Positions 1 to 5,951 of a stretch of DNA of 5,951 nucleotides are shown piece after piece. Source of the stretch: DASPUH01 sp964518505 (GTDB lineage: Bacteria > Chloroflexota > Limnocylindria > Limnocylindrales > CSP1-4); contig CAZFGT010000074.1 of the NCBI GenBank assembly GCA_964518505.1, forward strand, positions 1 through 5,951. The letters run 5' to 3'. The position numbers were made by a program, and so were the translations under genes. How positions within the stretch are numbered: the first letter of the stretch is position 1; each line of letters opens with the position of its first letter. The notes under the pieces were generated by a model. The model made no database searches. It was not told the DNA's origin and saw only the letters and a program-made list of their open reading frames with translations.

Positions 1-966
<966 letters not shown>

Positions 967-970
<4 letters not shown>

Positions 971-1470
971 GCGGGCACCTCCACGGTGGGCAGGCCCTGG
1001 AGGGCCCGGAAGCGAGCCAGCCAGCGTTCCAGGCGGGCCTCGTCGGCAAACAGCACGAGCACGGTATTGTCGCCCGCGAGCGTGCCCTCCTGTTCGGCCA
1101 GGCGCGACTCGTCGATGGCCTGGGCGATCACGTTGGCCGTGCCGGGCGCCCCGGTCAGGACCAGGATCAGGCCGCTCCGCCCGACCGTGACGGGGATGTC
1201 GGCCAGGATGCGGCGCAGGCGATCCTCCGAGGACGTGCCACGCGGCGCAGGGGCCAGGTCCTCCGGCGCGAGGTAGACATGGCGGCCGCCGCGGGCGACC
1301 TTGACGAGGCCCAGGTCGGCCACGTCGCGGCTGACGGTGGCCTGGGTGGCCACGATGCCTCGCGCGGCGAGCTCGCGCACGAGCTGGTCCTGGCTGCTCA
1401 CGGGGACGCGGGCGATGAGCTCGCGGATGGCCCGCTGGCGGACGTCCCGGGCGATGGCGGGTGCCGTCAT
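967..1470 (-). CDS. argR: Arginine repressor ArgR
   Basis: Arginine-dependent transcriptional regulator of 167 residues; the family is usually about 150-170 and works as a hexamer. Residues 1 to about 70 form the winged helix-turn-helix domain, with the recognition helix segment TQATVSRDVADLGLVKV at 42-58, including the conserved Ser-Arg pair at 47-48. Residues of about 80-165 form the oligomerisation and arginine-binding domain, with PGTANVIAQAID at 109-120 and EGTLAGDNTVLVL at 128-140. In well-known ArgR proteins the last motif reads GDDT and its acidic residues contact arginine. Here the second Asp is Asn (135), a conservative change whose effect is unknown. The ATG at 1470 overlaps the argB stop (ATGA), and the gene ends inside the argG start (GTGA). 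Being in the operon it presumably represses through the site upstream of argC, it would limit its own supply. Confidence 0.95.
978..982 (-). promoter_or_regulatory. Strong ribosome binding site of argG
   Basis: GGAGG on the minus strand, seven bases before the GTG at 970 and inside the last codons of argR. It fixes the argG start. It is the only clear Shine-Dalgarno sequence I see in the leftward operon, so argG can probably load ribosomes itself as well as by coupling to argR. Confidence 0.75.
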
Positions 1471-2246
1471 GCGGCCACCGCCCGGCCGGCCACGACATGC
1501 GTCCCGAAGTCGGGCTCCTCCAGGGCCCGCAGCAGCGCCCCGGGCACCGACGCGTCGGCGATGATGGCCTCGGCCCCGCTCGCGCTCAGCGCACCCAGGG
1601 CGGCGCGCACCTTGGGCACCATGCCCCCGGCGATCGTGCCGTCGGCGATGAGCGCCTCCGCCTCGTCCGGCGCGATCGTCGCCAGGCGTCGGCCGTCCGC
1701 GCCGTGGACGCCGTCGACGTCCGTCAGCAGGACGAACTGGCGCGCGCCAAGGTCCGCGGCGATGCCGGCCGCGGCGTCGTCGGCGTTGACGTTGCAGACC
1801 AGGCCCTGCTCGTCGCGCGCGAGCGGCGCGATCACCGGCACCTGGCCGGCCACCAGCAGCGCGTCCAGCAGGTCCCGCCGCACCCCGATGACGTGGGCCA
1901 CGAGCCCCAGCTCGGGGATGCGCTGGCCGATGAGCAGGCCGCCATCGACGCCCGAGAGGCCGACCGCATCGACCCCGAGGTCGCGCAGGGCTGCCACCAG
2001 CTCGCTGTTGACCACGCCGCGAAGGACGGCCGCGGCCACCTCGAGGGCGGCCGGATCGGTCACGCGGAGCCCGCCCTCGAAGCGCGTCGTGACGCCGAGG
2101 CGCTCCAGCCAGTCCGTCATGCGGCGCCCGCCGCCGTGCACGATGACGACCGGCCGGCGCCGGGCCAGGACGGCCACGTCGGCCAGCATGTGCTGCTGCT
2201 CGGCGAGCGTCGTGCCGCCCAGCTTCAGGACGAGGACCTCGCTCAT
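1467..2246 (-). CDS. argB: Acetylglutamate kinase, short form
   Basis: Phosphorylates the gamma-carboxyl of N-acetylglutamate with ATP, the second step of ornithine synthesis, in the cytosol. The 259-residue protein is a complete amino acid kinase fold. Lys8 lies in VLKLGG, the glycine loop VHGGG is at 36-40, and the substrate segment GLRVTD is at 59-64. NVNADDAAA is at 152-160, LLTDVDGV at 173-180, and Lys212 lies in GGMVPKV. These match the catalytic positions known from E. coli NAGK. Translation begins only seven residues before the catalytic Lys, so the N-terminal helix found in arginine-inhibited hexameric NAGKs is absent. Length and N-terminus resemble the arginine-insensitive E. coli type. 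It follows argJ by 13 bp without a clear Shine-Dalgarno sequence and overlaps argR by ATGA, so expression is probably coupled. LysZ-type kinases are an alternative, but NVNADDAAA and the operon favour ArgB. Confidence 0.96.
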   Translation of the reverse strand: MSEVLVLKLGGTTLAEQQHMLADVAVLARRRPVVIVHGGGRRMTDWLERLGVTTRFEGGLRVTDPAALEVAAAVLRGVVNSELVAALRDLGVDAVGLSGVDGGLLIGQRIPELGLVAHVIGVRRDLLDALLVAGQVPVIAPLARDEQGLVCNVNADDAAAGIAADLGARQFVLLTDVDGVHGADGRRLATIAPDEAEALIADGTIAGGMVPKVRAALGALSASGAEAIIADASVPGALLRALEEPDFGTHVVAGRAVAA

Positions 2247-2259
2247 GGCAGGCGCCCGC

Positions 2260-3648
2260 TCATGTCGTGTACTCCGCGTTCTCGCGCACGTACGCCTCGG
2301 TGAGGTCGCAGCCGAAGGCCTCGCCGGTGCCGGCGCCCAGGCCCAGGTCGAGGCGGATCAGCAGCTCCGAGGCGTCCATGGCTGCCCGGGCGGCCGACCG
2401 ATCGAAGGGCAGCGGGCCGCCGGCGCGGCCGTCGAAGACGGGGTAGCCGGCGATGGCGATCCGCAGCAGGTCAGGGTCAAGGGCCACCTGTTGGCCCGCG
2501 CGAGCGGCCGCCTCCGCCGGCGTGAGGCCGCCATTCTCGAGGAGTGGTGCGGCCGGTAGGGCCGCGTTCCCGGCGGCGCCGGCGATGCGGCCCCAATTGG
2601 GATCGCCGCCGTGGGCCGCGGCCTTGACGAGGCTGCTGGCCACGACCGCGCGGGCGACAGCACGCGCCTCCGGGTCGTCGGCGGCGCCCGATACCTGGCA
2701 GGTGATGAGCGTCCCCGCGCCCTCGCCGTCGGCGGCCTGCTGACGGGCCAGGTCGCGCGCGACCGCGGTGACCGCCTCCCCAAGCAGGATGGCCGCCGGC
2801 GAGCCGGGCACGACCGGCGCGGCCCCGGCAGCGCCGGACGCGAGCAGGAAGACGGTGTCGTTGGTGCTCGTGTCGCCATCGACCGTGAGCTGGTTCCATG
2901 TCCGCGCCGCCGCCGGCCGCAGCAGGCCCTCCAGCGTCTGCGGTTCGATGGTCGCATCGGTCATCAGGACGGCCAGCATGGTGGCCATGCCGGGGTGGAT
3001 CATGCCCACCCCCTTGGCCACGCCCGAGACACGGACGGTGACCGGCATCCCGTGCGTGCCCGGCAGCTCCACTGTCGTGGTGGCCGCCTTGGCCGTGGAG
3101 TCGGTCGTGCGCAGCGCGTTGGCGGCGGCGAGGAGCGCCTCCGGCTGGTCGCCGAGCGTGGGCACGAGGCGGGCGAGCCCATCGGTCACGCGGGGCACCG
3201 GCAGGCGTTTGCCGATGACGCCGGTGGAGAGCGTCAGCGTGTGGCGTGGCTCGAGGCCCAGGGCCGCCGCCAGGGCAGCCGCGATCTCCGCCTGGTCGGT
3301 GTCGCCGGCGGGGCCCGTGGCCGCGTTGGCGCTGCCGCTGGTGCTGATCACGGCGCTGGCCCAGCCGCGTCGGCCGCGCCCCGCCGGCTCGGTCGCCAGC
3401 AGGTGCTGTTGGGAGAGGCGCACCGGCGCCGCGGCCATGCGGTTGCGCGTGAAGAGGGCCGCCACCGCGGCCGGCCGCCCGGTGCCCACCGCGATGATGG
3501 CGAGGTCCGGTCGACCGCTCGCCTTGATGCCGGCGCTGAGGCCGCCGGCCACGAAGCCCGCCGGGAGCACGGGTGTCCGCGTCACCGGCGGCAGCGTGGA
3601 GGGCAGGGCCGCGCTCAGGTCGTCGGACGCGACGGTCGGGGCGGTCAT
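2260..3648 (-). CDS. argJ: Glutamate N-acetyltransferase (ornithine acetyltransferase) ArgJ
   Basis: Moves the acetyl group from N-acetylornithine to glutamate, releasing ornithine and recycling acetyl; some members also use acetyl-CoA, which cannot be judged here. The 462-residue precursor should cleave itself between Ala222 and Thr223 in KGVGMIHPGMATML (212-225), leaving Thr223 as nucleophile of the beta chain. The oxyanion segment STGVIG is at 141-146, VDGDTSTND at 256-264 and DPNWGR at 349-354. The C-terminus, YVRENAEYTT, is characteristic. Oddities: it is about 50 residues longer than common forms, partly from an N-terminal extension. The usual NSGNANACTG block reads STSGSANAATG (102-112), and the residue two before the cleaved Ala is Gly rather than Asn. 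The ATG at 3648 is chosen because it overlaps the argC stop (ATGA). The open frame continues upstream to 3945 only as low-complexity shadow of argC. Confidence 0.95.
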   Translation of the reverse strand: MTAPTVASDDLSAALPSTLPPVTRTPVLPAGFVAGGLSAGIKASGRPDLAIIAVGTGRPAAVAALFTRNRMAAAPVRLSQQHLLATEPAGRGRRGWASAVISTSGSANAATGPAGDTDQAEIAAALAAALGLEPRHTLTLSTGVIGKRLPVPRVTDGLARLVPTLGDQPEALLAAANALRTTDSTAKAATTTVELPGTHGMPVTVRVSGVAKGVGMIHPGMATMLAVLMTDATIEPQTLEGLLRPAAARTWNQLTVDGDTSTNDTVFLLASGAAGAAPVVPGSPAAILLGEAVTAVARDLARQQAADGEGAGTLITCQVSGAADDPEARAVARAVVASSLVKAAAHGGDPNWGRIAGAAGNAALPAAPLLENGGLTPAEAAARAGQQVALDPDLLRIAIAGYPVFDGRAGGPLPFDRSAARAAMDASELLIRLDLGLGAGTGEAFGCDLTEAYVRENAEYTT

Positions 3649-4757
3649 GGCGCGACCGGGAGGGCGGACAGGCCCGTGCGCTCGTCCAGGCCGTACAGCA
3701 CGTTGAAGGCCTGGACCGCCTGGCTGGCCGCGCCTTTGGCCAGGTTGTCCAGCGCGGCGAGCACGACGATGCGGCCGCTGCGGGGCTGCCATTTGACGTA
3801 GATGCGCACCTCGTTGCTGGCGAGCACGTGCTTGGTCGCGGGCGGCTCGTCGACCACGGCCACGAAGGGCTCGTCGGCGTACGCGGCTCGATACAGCTCG
3901 TCGAGCTCGGCCTGGTCGACCGGCCGTCCCGGCCGCACGTGGCACGTGGCGAGGATGCCCCGCGTCATCGGCACGAGATGGGGCACGAACGTGACGGGTT
4001 CAGGCACGTCACGGCCGCCCTCGGCGGCCACCGCGCCAAGCTCCTGCTCCATCTCCGCCGTGTGGCGATGCCCCTCGAGGCCGTAGGCGGTGACGTTCTC
4101 GTTGACCTCGCCGAAGGTGAGGTCGGGACGGGGCTCGCGACCGGCCCCCGAGACGCCGCTCTTGCCATCGACGACGACGTCGCCCAGGAGGCCGGCGCGC
4201 GCCAGCGGGGCCAGGGCCAGGATGGCCGCCGTGGCGTAGCAACCTGGGGCGGCGACGATAGGCCCGGCCGTGGCGCCAGCCGCGGCCAGCTGGGCGCGAT
4301 GCAGCTCCGGCAGGCCGTAGACGGCACTCGCCAGGAGCTCCGGGGCGGGATGGTCGAAGTGGTACCAGCGCGGGTAGTCGGCCGGGTCGCGAAGGCGGAA
4401 GTCCGCCCCCAGGTCGATCACGGCGAGGCCCGCGGCCACGAGGCCGGGCACCAGAGCCGCCGCCTGGCCGTGGGGCAGGGCGACGAAGACGGCATCCGTC
4501 TCCGGGAGCACCGCGTCGACGCGCAGGTCCGTCCGCGCCAGGTGAGGTCGGGACCGGCCGATCGGCTCGGCGTCACGGTCGCGGCCCACCAGGCCTACGA
4601 TGGCGACGGCCGGATGACCGGCCAGCCAGCGCACCAGCTCGCCACCGACATAGCCGGTGGCACCGATGACGGCCACGCGCACGCGGCCGTTCGCCGCGAC
4701 GTGTCGCGGTGGGACGGTGGTGACCGCCAGGGGCGTGGCGTGCAGGGCGACGCTCAT
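3645..4757 (-). CDS. argC: N-acetyl-gamma-glutamyl-phosphate reductase
   Basis: NADPH-dependent reduction of N-acetylglutamyl phosphate to the semialdehyde, third step of ornithine synthesis, cytosolic. With the ATG at 4757 the protein has 370 residues. The Rossmann motif VIGATGYVGGEL is at about 30-41, the catalytic Cys173 sits in AAPGCYAT, and DGKSGVSGAGR is at about 197-207. GHRHTAEMEQEL follows at about 229-240 with the conserved histidines. A GTG at 4682 would give MRVAVIGATG and 345 residues, the usual family length. I prefer 4757 because a good promoter lies immediately upstream and 23 of the 25 codons between the two starts end in G or C, as in coding DNA here. Neither start has a convincing Shine-Dalgarno sequence. 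ATG codons at 4766 and 4835 lie in or beyond the promoter/operator and are unlikely. First gene of the leftward operon; its stop overlaps the argJ start. Confidence 0.95.
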   Translation of the reverse strand: MSVALHATPLAVTTVPPRHVAANGRVRVAVIGATGYVGGELVRWLAGHPAVAIVGLVGRDRDAEPIGRSRPHLARTDLRVDAVLPETDAVFVALPHGQAAALVPGLVAAGLAVIDLGADFRLRDPADYPRWYHFDHPAPELLASAVYGLPELHRAQLAAAGATAGPIVAAPGCYATAAILALAPLARAGLLGDVVVDGKSGVSGAGREPRPDLTFGEVNENVTAYGLEGHRHTAEMEQELGAVAAEGGRDVPEPVTFVPHLVPMTRGILATCHVRPGRPVDQAELDELYRAAYADEPFVAVVDEPPATKHVLASNEVRIYVKWQPRSGRIVVLAALDNLAKGAASQAVQAFNVLYGLDERTGLSALPVAP

Positions 4758-4759
4758 TG

Positions 4760-4777
4760 GATGCATGAATATACACG
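4760..4777. promoter_or_regulatory. ARG box 1 (argC-proximal)
   Basis: The core at 4762-4775 reads TGCAT GAAT ATACA. Against the E. coli-type core TGAAT-N4-ATTCA it matches 8 of 10 fixed bases, and only the middle base of each half-site differs. It overlaps the argC -10 hexamer and the likely transcription start. Confidence 0.7.
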
Positions 4778-4789
4778 CTTCTGTATGCT
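4761..4789 (+). promoter_or_regulatory. Probable argD promoter
   Basis: ATGCAT (4761-4766) and TATGCT (4784-4789) stand 17 bases apart on the plus strand. They are the mirror positions of the argC promoter within the inverted repeat. The -10 matches TATAAT at 4 of 6 and the -35 is poor, so it should be weaker than the argC promoter. Transcription would begin near 4796, giving a leader of about 29 bases that carries a ribosome binding site. This is a position-based prediction, less certain than the argC promoter. Confidence 0.45.
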
Positions 4790-4796
4790 CATGCAA
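4768..4796 (-). promoter_or_regulatory. Probable argC promoter (leaderless or nearly so)
   Basis: On the minus strand, TTGCAT (4796-4791) and TATATT (4773-4768) are separated by exactly 17 bases. They match the housekeeping -35 TTGACA at 4 of 6 and the -10 TATAAT at 5 of 6. Transcription would begin near 4762-4758, leaving zero to five bases before the ATG at 4757. This fits the missing Shine-Dalgarno sequence and suggests leaderless translation. The whole promoter lies within the ArgR operator. Confidence 0.65.
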
Positions 4797-4797
4797 C
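4780..4797. promoter_or_regulatory. ARG box 2 (argD-proximal)
   Basis: The core at 4782-4795 reads TGTAT GCTC ATGCA, again 8 of 10 fixed bases of TGAAT-N4-ATTCA, with the middle base of each half-site changed. It begins two bases after box 1, so the two core centres are 20 bp apart, about two helical turns on the same face. It overlaps the argD -10 and the argC -35. Confidence 0.7.
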
Positions 4798-4813
4798 CAC
4801 CCCGCCGGACCGC

Positions 4814-4818
4814 AGGAG
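4814..4818 (+). promoter_or_regulatory. Ribosome binding site of argD
   Basis: AGGAG, six bases before the ATG at 4825. This spacing favours 4825 over the second in-frame ATG at 4834 (15 bases away) and over the adjacent GTG at 4822 (three bases away). Confidence 0.75.
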
Positions 4819-4824
4819 ACCGTG

Positions 4825-5951
4825 ATGGCCACCATGACGACGCGCTCCGCGACCAGGACCCGCGCGTTGTCGCCGGTGCTGGGTCGCTACTTCGAACGCA
4901 CCTGGGTCCGCGGCGAGGGCCACCACCTGTGGGACGACCAGGGCAAGCGATATCTCGACTTCGCCTGCGGCATCGCCACCACGAGCCTGGGCCATGGCCA
5001 CCCCGCCGTGAACGCGGCCATCCACGCCCAGGTCGACCGCCTGGTGCACGTCTCCAGCGGCCTCGGCTACGTCGAGTCGGTCAACCTGCTGGCCGAGCGG
5101 CTCGCGGCGACCTGCCCGGCGCCGCTCGACACCGTCTTCCTGGCCAACTCGGGCGCCGAGGCCATCGAGGCGGCCATGAAGCTCAGCCGCCGGGTCAGCG
5201 GCCGGCCGGGCTACATCGCCTTCCGCAACGCGTTCCACGGGCGCACCTACGGGGCGGCCAGCCTGACCAGCAGCAACCTCAACTACCGCGCCGGGTACGA
5301 GCCGCTCCTGCCCGGCGTCGTGCTGGCGCCCTTCCCCGACGCCCATCGCGATCCGGCCGAGGCGACCGCCGAGGCGCTCGCGGGCCTGGACTCCGTCTTC
5401 GAGGGCGTCCTGCCGGCGACCGAGGTGGCGGCCATCATCGTCGAGCCGGTGCAGGGCGAGGGCGGCATCAACCCGGCCCCGGTGGCCTTCCTGCGGGGCC
5501 TCCGCGAGCGGTGCGACCGGCACGGCATCCTGCTCGTCATCGACGAGATCCAGACCGGGCTGGCGCGGACGGGCCGGATGTGGGCCTTCGAGGCGGCCGG
5601 CATCGTGCCCGACGTCATCTGCTTCGGGAAGGCCATCGCCAACGGCCTGCCGCTGGCCGGCATCATCTCTGGCCGCGACCTCCAGGAACGCTGGGGCGTC
5701 GGCGCGCACGGCACCACCTTCGGCGGCAACCCGGTGGCGTGTGCCGCCGCGGTCGCGGTGCTGGAGACGATCGAGCGGGACGGCCTGGTGGCCAACGCCG
5801 CCGCCCAGGGGGCGACGCTCATGCGCGGCCTGACCGACCTGGCGGCTCGCGACCCGCGGCTGACCCAGGTCCGCGGTGCGGGCCTGATGGTCGGCGTGGA
5901 GGCCGGGGCCGACCTGGCCCCGCGGCTCATGGATGGCTGCGCCGATGCCGG
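4825..5951 (+). CDS. argD: Class III PLP aminotransferase, probable acetylornithine aminotransferase, 3' end cut off
   Basis: Expected to convert N-acetylglutamate semialdehyde and glutamate to N-acetylornithine, fourth step of ornithine synthesis, cytosolic. The 375 complete residues visible contain the fold-type I class III landmarks. ANSGAEAIEAAMKLSR at 107-122 binds the cofactor phosphate region and FHGRT is at 137-141. EPVQGEGG at 207-214 is followed by IDEIQTG at 239-245, with Asp240 facing the PLP nitrogen. The Schiff-base Lys269 is in FGKAIANG, and GTTFGGNP is at 296-303. The segment LTSSNLNYRAGYEPLLPG (147-164) and a predicted full length of about 430 residues resemble 4-aminobutyrate aminotransferases more than classic ArgD (about 400). 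The argD call therefore rests on the shared ArgR operator and divergent arg operon. Start ATG 4825 is chosen by AGGAG six bases upstream. The C-terminus lies beyond the right edge; argF could follow. Confidence 0.87.
   Translation, partial: MATMTTRSATRTRALSPVLGRYFERTWVRGEGHHLWDDQGKRYLDFACGIATTSLGHGHPAVNAAIHAQVDRLVHVSSGLGYVESVNLLAERLAATCPAPLDTVFLANSGAEAIEAAMKLSRRVSGRPGYIAFRNAFHGRTYGAASLTSSNLNYRAGYEPLLPGVVLAPFPDAHRDPAEATAEALAGLDSVFEGVLPATEVAAIIVEPVQGEGGINPAPVAFLRGLRERCDRHGILLVIDEIQTGLARTGRMWAFEAAGIVPDVICFGKAIANGLPLAGIISGRDLQERWGVGAHGTTFGGNPVACAAAVAVLETIERDGLVANAAAQGATLMRGLTDLAARDPRLTQVRGAGLMVGVEAGADLAPRLMDGCADA

Larger units (their letters stand above)
4758..4799. promoter_or_regulatory. ArgR operator: 42-bp inverted repeat between argC and argD
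   Basis: Two 18-base arms (4758-4775 and 4782-4799) are complementary at 15 of 18 positions around a six-base centre (4776-4781). Mismatches are only at 4761/4796, 4769/4788 and 4770/4787. Each arm carries TGCAT at its outer part and ATACA/TGTAT at its inner part. The repeat resolves into two ARG-box-like 18-mers two bases apart, the arrangement known for the binding of one ArgR hexamer. It covers the likely promoters of both argC and argD, so bound ArgR should shut both. ArgR is encoded four genes downstream of argC. The match to ARG boxes is from memory of the E. coli consensus; binding is inferred. Confidence 0.8.

Noticed and set aside
2611..3801. Plus-strand open frames opposite argJ and argC (also 2768-3706)
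   Set aside because: Antisense to ArgJ, which has intact catalytic motifs; composition is the mirror of G/C-biased third positions and shows no domain.
3649..3945. 99-codon upstream extension of argJ
   Set aside because: It would overlap the end of argC extensively and translates to Arg/Gly-rich low-complexity sequence; the ATG at 3648 with ATGA coupling gives a proper ArgJ N-terminus.
4758..4799. Inverted repeat read as a transcription terminator or attachment site
   Set aside because: It sits between divergent genes, where no transcript ends, is AT-rich with no T-run, and fits a double ARG box with promoters. No integrase or direct repeat is present.
4758..4835. argC starts at ATG 4766 or 4835
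   Set aside because: 4766 lies inside the ARG box next to the -10, too close to any start of transcription, and 4835 is inside the argD coding region upstream of the promoter.
4789..5709. Minus-strand open frame of about 306 codons opposite argD
   Set aside because: Antisense to the aminotransferase with its conserved PLP motifs; it would also run through the control region. No domain seen.

Overview
This is a GC-rich stretch of bacterial chromosome that holds most of an arginine biosynthesis locus. It carries six genes with almost no spare DNA. The base composition, the strong G/C preference at third codon positions, the 4-bp start/stop overlaps and a gene order derived from the argCJB(DF)RGH type fit a high-GC actinobacterium or a high-GC member of the Chloroflexota. 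The sequence alone does not decide between them.

Layout: a leftward operon occupies about positions 1-4757 and reads, in order of transcription, argC, argJ, argB, argR, argG. The last gene runs off the left edge. argC/argJ (ATGA), argB/argR (ATGA) and argR/argG (GTGA) each overlap by 4 bp, and argJ and argB are 13 bp apart. From about 4825 a divergent rightward gene, a class III aminotransferase that is best called argD, runs off the right edge. The only real intergenic region is the 67 bp between argC and argD (4758-4824). It is markedly AT-richer than its surroundings and holds a 42-bp inverted repeat. This reads as two ARG-box-like sites set for one ArgR hexamer, with two back-to-back promoters inside it.

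Together the genes encode N-acetylglutamate kinase (ArgB), N-acetylglutamyl-phosphate reductase (ArgC), acetylornithine aminotransferase (ArgD), ornithine acetyltransferase of the acetyl-recycling route (ArgJ), argininosuccinate synthase (ArgG) and the arginine-responsive repressor (ArgR). argF (ornithine carbamoyltransferase) and argH (argininosuccinate lyase) are not in the window. argH may follow argG beyond the left edge, and argF may follow argD beyond the right edge; both are inferences.

I see no mobile element, CRISPR array, RNA gene or defence system. The pathway genes are ordinary. The most informative part is the symmetric argC-argD control region. After that come sequence departures in ArgJ, the short form of ArgB, the GabT-like character of ArgD and uncertainty over the true argC start.
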